Positions 17,747 through 26,634 of a DNA stretch of 64,000 bases are shown here, piece after piece. Made by a program: the position numbers and the translations under genes. The stretch is from the NCBI RefSeq assembly GCF_000799565.1, contig NZ_JUHB01000001.1:2173501-2237500 (forward strand), given 5' to 3'. The first letter of the stretch is position 1. Each line of letters starts with the position of its first letter. The notes below the pieces were generated by a model. That model made no database searches. It was given only the letters and a program-made list of their open reading frames with translations, and was not told where the DNA came from. Source of the stretch: Cellulophaga sp. Hel_I_12. Its GTDB lineage: Bacteria; Bacteroidota; Bacteroidia; Flavobacteriales; Flavobacteriaceae.

Positions 17747-19879
17747 ATGAAAAAACAACAAATTTTTATTTTAATATTGATAACCAGCATCTTACTAACG
17801 GGCTGTCAAAAAAATATAACGAATCTTAAGCTTAATTCTCCTGATGAAAATATTTCAGTCGATTTTGCACTTTCCTCTAAAGGACAACCCTTTTATGTAG
17901 TGCACTACAAAGACAAAAAAATTATTGACACTTCTTATATGAGCTTTGATTTTAAAGACTTAGCTTCTTTAAAAGACAATTTTAAAATTATCAATACGGC
18001 TACCGCCGCTGTTGATGAAACTTGGGCTATGCCTTGGGGAGAACAAGAGCAGGTAAGAGACCATTATAATGCTTTAATTATTAATTTAGAAGAGCAATCT
18101 GATTTAAAAAGAAAACTAAGTATCCATTTTAAAGTGTTCAATGATGGTATAGGGTTTCGCTATGAATTTCCCGAGCAATCTAACTTAGAGGAAATACTGA
18201 TCACAGCCGAGAATACAGAATTTAATTTAACAGGAGACCATACCGTTTGGTGGCTGCCAGGCGATTGGGATAATTACGAACATTTATATAACGAAAGTTA
18301 TTTCTCGAAAATTGATGCATTATCAAAACGTGACAATCCCGATTTAGCGGCTACCTATATTCCTGAAAATGCCATAAATACTCCTGTTACTATGAAAACT
18401 GCTGATGGTTTGTATTTAAGTTTTCACGAGGCTGATTTAACGAACTATTCTGATATGACCTTGAAAATAGACCCCGAAAATTTGGGGATGACAAGTGAAC
18501 TTGTGGGATCTGAAATTTTAGGAGGAAAAGCAGAAGTTAAACTACCTTTCAATACACCTTGGAGGTCGATTCAAATAGCAGAAAAGCCAGGTGCTTTAAT
18601 CGAATCTAAAATGATTTTGAATCTTAATGATCCCAATATAATTGGTGATGTTAGCTATTTTACACCAATGAAATACGTAGGTATTTGGTGGGAAATGCAT
18701 ATTGGAAAATCTACTTGGGACTTAGAGGGTAGTCAAGATATGAACACCTACACTACAGGAAAAAAAGGATCATCAAAACATGGTGCTACTACAGAAAATG
18801 CTAAAAAATATATTGATTTTGCTTCTGAAAATGGTATTAAAGGGCTTTTAGTAGAAGGCTGGAACACGGGCTGGGACAAATGGATCAATACGGATGATAG
18901 AGAGGGTGTTTTTGACTTTATGACGCCTTATCCTGATTATAATTTTGACGAAGTAATGGCTTACGCTAGTGAAAAAAATGTTGAGGTAATTATGCATCAT
19001 GAAACTTCCGCTGCTCCACGAACTTACGAAAAGCAAATGAATGAAGCTTACGATTTTATGAAAGCCAACAATATGAACTCGGTTAAGACGGGTTACGTAG
19101 GTAAAATTATTCCAAAAGGAGAATACCATCACGGGCAGTGGATGGTGAACCATTATCACCATGTTTTAGAAGAGGCTGCCAAAAAAGAAATCGCTATAAA
19201 TGCTCATGAACCCATTAAAGATACTGGAAAAAGAAGAACTTACCCAAATGCCATTTCTAGAGAAGGTTTACGAGGTCAAGAATTTAATGCCTGGGCTAGT
19301 GACGGTGGTAATCCACCAAATCACTTACCTACGATTGCTTTTACGAGAATGTTGGCCGGACCAATAGATTTCACGCCAGGGATTTTTAACATCAAATTTA
19401 ACGAGTATAAAACAGAAAATGAATTAAATACTACTTTGGCACACCAATTAGCACTCTATGTAGTTATTTACAGTCCAATACAAATGGTAGCCGATTTGCC
19501 AGAGCATTACATGGAAAACGGACAAATACACCCGGCTTTTCAATTTATTAGCGATGTTGGCGTAGATTGGCAGAAAACAAAAGTATTAGACGGTGAAGTT
19601 GGAGATTTCGTAATCATTGCTAGACAAGAAAAAACATCTGGTAACTGGTTTTTAGGGGGTATAACCAACGAAGATACTAGAACAGCAAACTTGAGTTTTG
19701 ATTTTCTTGAACCCAACGAAGCCTATAAAGCTGTCATCTATAAAGATGCTCCTGATGCCCATTGGGATACCAATCCAGAAGCTTATGAAATTGATGAATT
19801 AGAACTCAATACAACCTCTACATTAACTATTCAATTAGCACCCGGTGGTGGTTTTGCTATCAGTATTATGAAGAAGTAG
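17747..19879 (+). CDS. GH97 family glycoside hydrolase (SusB-like alpha-glucosidase) lipoprotein
   Basis: 710 aa from the ATG at 17747, which gives a clean lipoprotein signal with lipobox LLTGC. A start at 17693 would lie inside the previous gene and spoil the signal. GH97 hallmarks are present: a beta-sandwich N-domain, 'MKYVGIWWEMHIG', 'LLVEGWNTGWD', the Glu in 'MHHETSA' (about residue 417) and the Glu in 'NAHEPIKDTG' (about 487). Glu at these sites, not Asp, fits the inverting (SusB) type. It should cut alpha-glucosidic bonds at the outer face of the cell or in the periplasm, supplying glucose. It lies 10 nt behind the amylosucrase-like gene. SusC/SusD genes are absent. Confidence 0.9.
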   Translation: MKKQQIFILILITSILLTGCQKNITNLKLNSPDENISVDFALSSKGQPFYVVHYKDKKIIDTSYMSFDFKDLASLKDNFKIINTATAAVDETWAMPWGEQEQVRDHYNALIINLEEQSDLKRKLSIHFKVFNDGIGFRYEFPEQSNLEEILITAENTEFNLTGDHTVWWLPGDWDNYEHLYNESYFSKIDALSKRDNPDLAATYIPENAINTPVTMKTADGLYLSFHEADLTNYSDMTLKIDPENLGMTSELVGSEILGGKAEVKLPFNTPWRSIQIAEKPGALIESKMILNLNDPNIIGDVSYFTPMKYVGIWWEMHIGKSTWDLEGSQDMNTYTTGKKGSSKHGATTENAKKYIDFASENGIKGLLVEGWNTGWDKWINTDDREGVFDFMTPYPDYNFDEVMAYASEKNVEVIMHHETSAAPRTYEKQMNEAYDFMKANNMNSVKTGYVGKIIPKGEYHHGQWMVNHYHHVLEEAAKKEIAINAHEPIKDTGKRRTYPNAISREGLRGQEFNAWASDGGNPPNHLPTIAFTRMLAGPIDFTPGIFNIKFNEYKTENELNTTLAHQLALYVVIYSPIQMVADLPEHYMENGQIHPAFQFISDVGVDWQKTKVLDGEVGDFVIIARQEKTSGNWFLGGITNEDTRTANLSFDFLEPNEAYKAVIYKDAPDAHWDTNPEAYEIDELELNTTSTLTIQLAPGGGFAISIMKK

Positions 19880-19918
19880 CGTATTAAATTATTAAAGATA
19901 TAGCTGCAAGGTTAATTT

Positions 19919-21055
19919 TTAACTATACTTTACTTTTCTCAAAATTCGCAAAGAATCCTTAAAAGCTTGATATACTTTTGCGTGATGCGCTTTTAACACG
20001 GGGCCTGCCTGTTCTAAATGGTCTTTAGCTTCTTGGAAACCATTTAAATAACAAATAAGGTAGGTTGCTGGTAAATTAGTTACATCTATTATTTCTGAGG
20101 GTGATAGTCGTGATTTATTTTCAAGTTTTTTTAATAATGAATTATTGGCATTGTAAATATGATGTAGTACTTTTTTATCGAACTGAGGGGCTTCAAACAA
20201 CAATTCACTTTTAATTTGATAGGTGCCATTGGCTTCAAAAGTAATCACTACTTTTTCCAAAGGATAGTACTGTTGTTGCCCACCAAGTCCTAGTTGCACA
20301 TATTCTACGGTGCTAAATGAATCGTCATCAATACGTATAATAATTTCATCTAAAGCAGAATAAAAAAGTTTTACTTGCTCATTAATTAACTCAATATCTA
20401 CACGTGAATAATAGGTCTCATTAGCTACCTTTTTTTTATGACCCGCCCAACAGATTACAAATTGTTCTTTAAAGACTTTATAATTACTGGTTAAATCTTT
20501 ATGCCGATGATTAATAAAGTCGATAACACCGTCTAAGGTGAGTTCAATATTGTTTCGTGCATGAAGCTCAATAGTCGCAACGGCTTCAGAATTTATATCT
20601 TTTAATTCAACGTTGTAGGCTTTTGGTAAACTAATGCTACCTTCTCTAAAAAAGACAGATCCGCCATAGTATTTCCAAATATTCTTTTTAAGAGAACATA
20701 CTTTTCCATTAGATTTTATGGTAACTAAACCCACTACCTTGCCTTCTGGCAAATGAGGAAATGGGATGTTTTCGTAAGCAATTAAGGGTGGGTTTTCAAG
20801 ATAGGCATTTACCAGATTTTGTATTTTACTATCATCAAAAAAATCAACTCCAACAATTTTATTGTCCTCGTCCTCAACGCCAATAACGATGAACGAATTA
20901 TTACTTGGATTGCTGTTCGCTAAAGCACAAACATGTTTTAAAAACTTGGCCTTACCCTCCCTTCGACCTATATCTACAAAACGCTTTTTATCATAAAAAC
21001 TATTCTCGTCATTATGGGCTAGAAGATTTTTTACAAGTAAGCGTTTATTAATCAT
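19919..21055 (-). CDS. AlbA_2 (schlafen-like) putative DNA-binding domain protein
   Basis: 378 aa. The N-terminal 150 residues carry the AlbA_2 fold: 'REGKAKFLKHVCALANS', 'NSFIVIGVEDEDNKIVGVDF' and 'FFREGS'. Family members are often annotated as transcriptional regulators or ATP-binding proteins, on weak evidence. The C-terminal half has no domain I recognise. Its start overlaps the stop of the upstream SDR gene by 4 nt, so the two are probably made together, though no functional link is obvious. Confidence 0.75.
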   Translation of the reverse strand: MINKRLLVKNLLAHNDENSFYDKKRFVDIGRREGKAKFLKHVCALANSNPSNNSFIVIGVEDEDNKIVGVDFFDDSKIQNLVNAYLENPPLIAYENIPFPHLPEGKVVGLVTIKSNGKVCSLKKNIWKYYGGSVFFREGSISLPKAYNVELKDINSEAVATIELHARNNIELTLDGVIDFINHRHKDLTSNYKVFKEQFVICWAGHKKKVANETYYSRVDIELINEQVKLFYSALDEIIIRIDDDSFSTVEYVQLGLGGQQQYYPLEKVVITFEANGTYQIKSELLFEAPQFDKKVLHHIYNANNSLLKKLENKSRLSPSEIIDVTNLPATYLICYLNGFQEAKDHLEQAGPVLKAHHAKVYQAFKDSLRILRKVKYS

Positions 21056-21816
21056 GAATTTCTCTTCAAAATAGTAGCACTCGCCTGGGCAGTGGGCATC
21101 ACAATTAAATCAGCGATATTTACATGATAAGGTCGGGTGACTACAAAATGAATAATATCCGCAATATCCTCTGGCTTTAAGGGCTGAAAGCCTTGGTATA
21201 CATTTTCTGCTCGAGAGGTATCGCCTTTAAAGCGCACATCGCTGAACTCAGTTTCTACCAAGCCAGGATTAACCGCACCGACACGAATTCCGTAAGGGTT
21301 CAAATCAATCCGCATCCCTTGATTAATGGCATCAACCGCGTGTTTACTGGCGCAATATACATTCCCTTTAGGATAAACTTCTTTACCTGCTGTTGAGCCA
21401 ATATTAATAATATGACCGGATTTTTTAGCGATCATTTTAGGTATAATAGCTTTAGAAACGTACAATAAACCTTTTACGTTAATATCTAACATGGCGTCCC
21501 AATCGTCAGTGCTCCCTTCATCGATAGTATCTAAACCGTGTGCATTCCCTGCATTATTGACTAAAATATCGATATCAGAAAAAGCTTCTGGCAACGAATT
21601 TATGGCATCAAAAACATCCGATTTATTGCGGACATCAAAAGTTAAGGTGTGTACTTTTGTTTGTTTACTCAATTCGCTTTTTAAAATATCAAGTCGATCT
21701 TGCCTTCTACCACATAGGACCAAATCTATTCCGTTAGCAGCAAACAAAATGGCTGTGGATTTTCCGATGCCACTAGTGGCCCCAGTAATAAAAGCTATAG
21801 GATTTTTAATTGTCAT
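21052..21816 (-). CDS. Short-chain dehydrogenase/reductase (YdfG-like)
   Basis: A 254-aa classical SDR. The cofactor loop is 'TGATSGIG' (residues 12-19), followed by 'NNAG' at about 89-92 and the catalytic Ser and 'YCASK' Tyr/Lys at about 155-159. The Arg-rich 'CGRRQDRL' after strand 2 suggests NADP(H). It resembles YdfG-type 3-hydroxy acid dehydrogenases (L-allo-threonine, serine, 3-hydroxypropionate). It forms a unit with the downstream AlbA_2 gene (4-nt overlap) and probably the upstream aldo/keto reductase (81 nt). Substrate inferred only. Confidence 0.88.
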   Translation of the reverse strand: MTIKNPIAFITGATSGIGKSTAILFAANGIDLVLCGRRQDRLDILKSELSKQTKVHTLTFDVRNKSDVFDAINSLPEAFSDIDILVNNAGNAHGLDTIDEGSTDDWDAMLDINVKGLLYVSKAIIPKMIAKKSGHIINIGSTAGKEVYPKGNVYCASKHAVDAINQGMRIDLNPYGIRVGAVNPGLVETEFSDVRFKGDTSRAENVYQGFQPLKPEDIADIIHFVVTRPYHVNIADLIVMPTAQASATILKRNS

Positions 21817-21897
21817 GTTTTTAATTTTTTATACCACTGCCGTGGATCTTTTTTTAAATAATTTTTATCGTAAAGCTTGCAAAGCCTTTGGGCTATT

Positions 21898-22770
21898 TTA
21901 TGCCACCTCGTGCCCATTGCTAGCTTCTAAAAGTAGAAACCAATCTTGCAGGTCTAATTTTATTTGAATTGCCGCTACACTAGCTGCCAAACGTTTAGGA
22001 TCTGTGGTACCTACTACTGGAAAAATTTTAGATGGATGTTTTAAAATCCATGCTAATAGTAGTTGGTCCTCAGTGGCATTATATTTATCTATCAACGAAG
22101 TTAAAGTTTTTTTAACCCGTTTTGTTCGTATCGTATTTTCGTTAAAATAAGCCCCTAATGGACTCCATGCCATGGCCATTCGATGATGGGCGATACAATC
22201 GTCCAAAGTGCCATCATGCATCACATGATTAGCCGTTAATGAGTATTCTATTTGATTTGCGGCCACCGGAATTACCGTTTCTAAGAGCGCTATCTGTGAA
22301 GGCGTAAAATTCGATACCCCAAATTTTTTGATTTTGCCACTATCCTTAAGGGTCAATATCGCCTCAGCAATTTCATCAGGTTGCATTAACGGACTCGGCC
22401 TATGGAGCAGAAAAACATCTAAATAATCGGTGTGAAGCTTTTTAAGGGATTGTTCAGCTGACCAAATAATGTAGGCTTTATCATACTGATAATGCTTTAC
22501 TACATTTTGTCTTCCAGAAGTCATTTGAATACCACATTTACTTATAAATTGAGCCTTTGTTCTATCTATTTTAGAATCTAAAAATGCGTTGCCAAAATGA
22601 GCTTCATTGGTATAATCCCCGTAAATATCAGCATGATCAAAAGTAGTAATTCCTAAACTTAAACAGTGCTCAAATAAAGATGCCATTTTTGTGCTGGAGA
22701 GCTTTTTTCCCCAACTTCCCCAAGTCATAGTTCCCGCAATAATTTTCGAATAATTTGTAAGATTTCCCAT
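21898..22770 (-). CDS. Aldo/keto reductase (YdhF-like)
   Basis: A 290-aa NADPH-dependent oxidoreductase with a TIM-barrel fold. The catalytic Asp and Tyr are in 'FDHADIYGDY' (about residues 43-52), the Lys is in 'FISKCGIQ' and the His is in 'FLLHRPSPL'. The cofactor region is 'WILKHPSKIFPVVGTTDPKRL'-like near residue 245. It matches the YdhF group of uncharacterised reductases. First gene of a probable three-gene minus-strand unit with the SDR and AlbA_2 genes. Confidence 0.88.
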   Translation of the reverse strand: MGNLTNYSKIIAGTMTWGSWGKKLSSTKMASLFEHCLSLGITTFDHADIYGDYTNEAHFGNAFLDSKIDRTKAQFISKCGIQMTSGRQNVVKHYQYDKAYIIWSAEQSLKKLHTDYLDVFLLHRPSPLMQPDEIAEAILTLKDSGKIKKFGVSNFTPSQIALLETVIPVAANQIEYSLTANHVMHDGTLDDCIAHHRMAMAWSPLGAYFNENTIRTKRVKKTLTSLIDKYNATEDQLLLAWILKHPSKIFPVVGTTDPKRLAASVAAIQIKLDLQDWFLLLEASNGHEVA

Positions 22771-22918
22771 AGGAATGTGAAATTATAAAATAAATCCCTT
22801 AAAAGCTTCATAAATGTTTGGCTTAATATCATTTTTTAACCAATTGTTAACAGCGGTTATCTAAATAAATTTTCAATTTGCGTAGCAATTTGTTAGCTTG
22901 TCCAATTAAATAAAAAAT

Positions 22919-23920
22919 ATGGAAGAAAATACTTCAATCGATATCAGTGCTATCAACGAAAAAATTGCTCAAGAAAGTGCTTTTATAGATTTATTAATGT
23001 TAGAGATGAACAAAGTCATTGTTGGTCAAAAACATATGGTGGAGCGCCTGTTAATTGGATTGCTTGGTCAAGGCCACATTCTTTTAGAAGGGGTTCCTGG
23101 TTTAGCCAAGACGCTAGCTATAAATACACTAGCAAAGGCAGTGAAGGGCAGCTTTAGTAGAATTCAGTTTACACCCGATTTATTGCCAGCAGATGTTGTG
23201 GGAACCATGATTTTTAATATGAAAGAAAATGACTTTTCTATTAAAAAAGGACCCATATTCGCCAACTTCGTATTAGCCGATGAAATTAATAGAGCTCCAG
23301 CTAAAGTGCAATCTGCATTGTTAGAGGCCATGCAAGAGAAACAAGTAACTATTGGAGACGAAACCTTTATTTTAGATAAACCTTTTTTGGTAATGGCCAC
23401 TCAAAACCCTGTAGAACAAGAAGGTACATACCCATTGCCAGAAGCACAGATAGATCGTTTTATGCTGAAAACGGTAATTGATTATCCTAAAATGAACGAG
23501 GAACAATTGATTATGCGCCAAAACCTTACTGGGAGCTACGATCAAGTAAGACCTGTCGTTTCTACAGCACAAATCTTGAGTGCTCAAAAAGCAGTGAGAG
23601 AAGTGTACATGGATGAAAAAATTGAAAAGTATATTCTTGACATTGTTTTTGCAACGCGTTATCCTGAAAAATATAAATTGGCAGATTTAAAACCCTTGAT
23701 AAGCTTTGGAGCTTCGCCAAGAGGTAGTATTAACTTAGCAAGTGCTGCTAAATGCTATGCGTTTATCAAAAGAAGAGGCTATGTGGTTCCTGAGGATGTG
23801 CGTGCCGTTGTTCATGATGTTTTAAGACATAGAGTAGGTTTAACCTATGAGGCAGAAGCAGAAAACATAACCTCTGTTGAAATCATCAATAAAATTGTAA
23901 ACGAGATTGAAGTACCCTAA
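22919..23920 (+). CDS. moxR: MoxR-family AAA+ ATPase of the Bat operon
   Basis: 333 aa. Walker A is 'GVPGLAKT' (about residues 59-66), Walker B 'FVLADEIN' (about 118-125), sensor 1 is in 'MATQNPVEQEGTYPLPEAQ', and a C-terminal lid domain follows. MoxR ATPases act as chaperones that mature or remodel partners carrying VWA (metal-binding) domains. Here the partners are encoded just downstream (DUF58, BatA, BatB). First gene of the aerotolerance operon. Confidence 0.93.
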   Translation: MEENTSIDISAINEKIAQESAFIDLLMLEMNKVIVGQKHMVERLLIGLLGQGHILLEGVPGLAKTLAINTLAKAVKGSFSRIQFTPDLLPADVVGTMIFNMKENDFSIKKGPIFANFVLADEINRAPAKVQSALLEAMQEKQVTIGDETFILDKPFLVMATQNPVEQEGTYPLPEAQIDRFMLKTVIDYPKMNEEQLIMRQNLTGSYDQVRPVVSTAQILSAQKAVREVYMDEKIEKYILDIVFATRYPEKYKLADLKPLISFGASPRGSINLASAAKCYAFIKRRGYVVPEDVRAVVHDVLRHRVGLTYEAEAENITSVEIINKIVNEIEVP

Positions 23921-23921
23921 C

Positions 23922-24010
23922 CAGTTAGCAGTTACAGTTGGCAGTGCTCTTGAAACTAAGAAGCGCTTTCACTGAAAACTAATTACTGTTTACTGAAAAC
24001 TGTTTACTAA
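23922..24010 (+). repeat. Degenerate CAGTT/ACTGAAAACT intergenic repeats
   Basis: The spacer between the MoxR and DUF58 genes is built from short imperfect direct repeats: CAGTTAGCAGTTACAGTTGG-like units first, then two ACTGAAAACT units (23971-23980 and 23992-24001) with TTTACT between. It looks like a small low-complexity intergenic repeat with no coding role. I cannot say whether it recurs outside the window. Confidence 0.5.
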
Positions 24011-24016
24011 GTTAAG

Positions 24017-24880
24017 ATGGATACTAAAGAGTTACTTAAAAAAGTTCGTAAAATTGAAATAAAGACACGTCGACTGTCTGACCATATTTTTGGTGGAGAA
24101 TACCACTCAACCTTTAAGGGTCGTGGTATGACCTTTAGCGAAGTCCGACAATATCAGTTTGGTGATGATGTAAGGGCTATTGACTGGAACGTTACCGCAC
24201 GCTACAACGAGCCCTATATAAAAGTTTTTGAAGAAGAGCGCGAACTAACTATGATGCTTATGGTTGATGTGAGTGGCTCTGAATTTTTTGGTACTTCAAA
24301 TCAATTTAAAAACGAAATTATTACGGAAATATCGGCAACCTTGGCATTTTCTGCCATGCAGAATAACGATAAAATAGGCTTAATTCTTTTTTCCGATCAA
24401 ATAGAGTTATTTATTCCTCCTAAAAAAGGAAAAAGTCATGTGTTACGGATTATAAGAGAATTGATCGAGTTTAAACCGGAAAGTAAAAAAACAGATTTAG
24501 CCGTCGCCTTAAAGTATTTGACTAATGTGATAAAAAAGAGAGCTATTGTTTTTGTGCTCTCCGATTTTATTAGCGATGATTACCTACAAACCTTGAGAAT
24601 TACGGGCAAAAAACACGATGTAACAGGTATTCGTGTGTATGACGAGCGTGAAGAAACCATTCCTAATCTCGGTATGGTACAAATGCAAGATGCGGAAACA
24701 GGACAAATACAATTAGTGAACACGCAATCTAAAAAGGTTCGTCTCAATTATGGTAAATTTTACCACGAAAGAGTAGCATATTTTGAAAATACCTTCTCTA
24801 AATCGGGTTGTGGAGTTTTAAGTTGTCGCGTTGATGAAAGTTATGTGAAAAAGCTATTAAGCTATTTTAAAAGGCGATAA
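24017..24880 (+). CDS. DUF58 domain protein of the Bat operon
   Basis: 287 aa, with no signal peptide or membrane helix. The DUF58 hallmark is 'GDDVRAIDWNVTARYNEPY' (about residues 48-66), followed by a VWA-like strand with 'MVDVSGSEFFG' whose DxSGS is a potential MIDAS motif. DUF58 proteins regularly sit next to MoxR and are thought to be its clients. It is the second gene of the operon; 95 nt separate it from the next. Confidence 0.9.
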   Translation: MDTKELLKKVRKIEIKTRRLSDHIFGGEYHSTFKGRGMTFSEVRQYQFGDDVRAIDWNVTARYNEPYIKVFEEERELTMMLMVDVSGSEFFGTSNQFKNEIITEISATLAFSAMQNNDKIGLILFSDQIELFIPPKKGKSHVLRIIRELIEFKPESKKTDLAVALKYLTNVIKKRAIVFVLSDFISDDYLQTLRITGKKHDVTGIRVYDEREETIPNLGMVQMQDAETGQIQLVNTQSKKVRLNYGKFYHERVAYFENTFSKSGCGVLSCRVDESYVKKLLSYFKRR

Positions 24881-24975
24881 TCAGTTTCGTTATTTGGGAC
24901 TGGCACAGCTTGATACTAAAAAAATTTAAATATTAAAATAGAATGCTTAGCCTTAGGTGTTAAGGAAAGAATAAA

Positions 24976-26634
24976 ATGAAGACAAAAATTTGGAATATAG
25001 CATTTATAAGATCGTGGTTACAACGGTTTGCATTTCTATGTCTTTTTTTTATGAGTTGGCATGGTAGTTCTCAAGCCAAGCCAGTGGTTCAATCGGGGGT
25101 AGATGTTACTGAAATTAAAATCGGGGAACAGATAAAATTTACGATTAATCTTAGTGTTGAACCAACTGATCAGGTTATTTTTCCAGAAGGACAAACCTTT
25201 GCTCCTTTAGAAATGGTAGAATCTTTTGCCACTGATACCCTTCGAGAAAATTCAAGATTAATACTCTTAAAAAAATACGCGCTAACGCAATTTGATTCTG
25301 GCAGCTATACCATACCTCCACAAAAAATTTTAATAAATGAAAAAGTAGTCACTACTGATTCGTTAAAAATCTATGTGAATACGGTACCCGTCGATACCAT
25401 TGCCCAACAATTATATGATATTAAAGGTCTTATAAATGTGGACAAAAGTTCGGATATTCCTTGGCTTTTAATTCTTGGGATACTTTTAGGAATTATATTC
25501 ATAATAGGCCTATTATATTGGTTCGTTTGGCGTAAAAAGAAATTAACGGAAGAAGAAAAAGTAGCACTTTTAGCACCCTATGATAGAGCTATGCTAGAGC
25601 TGAAAAAATTGGAAACTTCTAAATATTTGATTCAAGATCAGTATAAAGCTTATTATTCTGAACTAACCGATATTGTGCGTTCTTATTTAGAAGAAGATGT
25701 TCATATTTCAGCACTAGAAAGTACTACCGATCAGCTCATTGAAAAGCTCGAAATGCTTAAAGATGCTGGTAACTTAAAGTTAGATGACCAAACCATAAGT
25801 CAATTTAAAAAAATATTACAAACCTCAGATTTGGTAAAGTTTGCCAAATCTAAACCAACCAGCGCAGTAGCCGAAGAGGATCGCAAAGCTATTGAACATA
25901 TTGTTACCAAAACCAAGGATGCTATTCCGCCCCCTACTGAGGAAGAATTATTATTACGAGCAGAATATTTAGAGGAACTAGAACGCAAAAATCACCGTAG
26001 AAAAATTATCATTAGTGCCATAACTGCTGCTGCCGTATTTTTAATTGGTGTTGGGGTCGTGGTGAAGCACTATGGTTTTACCTATGTGAAAGATACGTTT
26101 CTAGGACACCCGACCAAAGAACTATTAGAAGAAAAAGAATGGATAACCAGTGCTTATGGGGCTCCTCCAATCAGCATTGAAACTCCTAAAGTTTTATTAC
26201 GACAAGAAGTAAAATTACCTCCCGAATTACAAGAAAATATTAAGGAAGTTCAAATTTTTGGTTATCGAAGTGCCATAGGTTTATTTTCTATCGGTGTCAC
26301 CTCAACAACCCTTACGCAACCAGTAGAGGTAGATCTGCAACAATCAGTAGATTTCTTTATCAAGAATTTAGAAAGCCAAGGGGCTAAAAATATTGTTACT
26401 AAAACTGATGAATTTACTACTATTGGCGGGGTAAAAGGGGTGAAAATATATGGTTCTGGAAAATTTGTAGTGCCCGAGTCTAAAGAGTTAGTCAATGGAA
26501 AGTATACTATTTTAAGCTTTGGAGGTAAAGGATTTCAACAACAGGTGATCTTAACCTGGTTAGATGAAGATGTGTATGCTGATCAAATCGTAGAACGGAT
26601 TTTAAGTACCGTTGATGTAAAAACAGAATTATAA
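24976..26634 (+). CDS. Membrane protein of the Bat operon (BatD/DUF4381-like N-terminal half)
   Basis: 552 aa. A signal peptide (about 1-33) is followed by a beta-rich extracytoplasmic domain, a transmembrane helix at about 163-186, a cytoplasmic helical domain (about 190-320), a second transmembrane helix at about 344-366 and a C-terminal domain of nearly 190 residues. The first half resembles the BatD/DUF4381 region usual between the DUF58 and batA genes. The second membrane helix and tail are extra and I do not recognise them. The stop codon is immediately followed by the ATG of batA, so translation is probably coupled. Confidence 0.75.
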   Translation: MKTKIWNIAFIRSWLQRFAFLCLFFMSWHGSSQAKPVVQSGVDVTEIKIGEQIKFTINLSVEPTDQVIFPEGQTFAPLEMVESFATDTLRENSRLILLKKYALTQFDSGSYTIPPQKILINEKVVTTDSLKIYVNTVPVDTIAQQLYDIKGLINVDKSSDIPWLLILGILLGIIFIIGLLYWFVWRKKKLTEEEKVALLAPYDRAMLELKKLETSKYLIQDQYKAYYSELTDIVRSYLEEDVHISALESTTDQLIEKLEMLKDAGNLKLDDQTISQFKKILQTSDLVKFAKSKPTSAVAEEDRKAIEHIVTKTKDAIPPPTEEELLLRAEYLEELERKNHRRKIIISAITAAAVFLIGVGVVVKHYGFTYVKDTFLGHPTKELLEEKEWITSAYGAPPISIETPKVLLRQEVKLPPELQENIKEVQIFGYRSAIGLFSIGVTSTTLTQPVEVDLQQSVDFFIKNLESQGAKNIVTKTDEFTTIGGVKGVKIYGSGKFVVPESKELVNGKYTILSFGGKGFQQQVILTWLDEDVYADQIVERILSTVDVKTEL

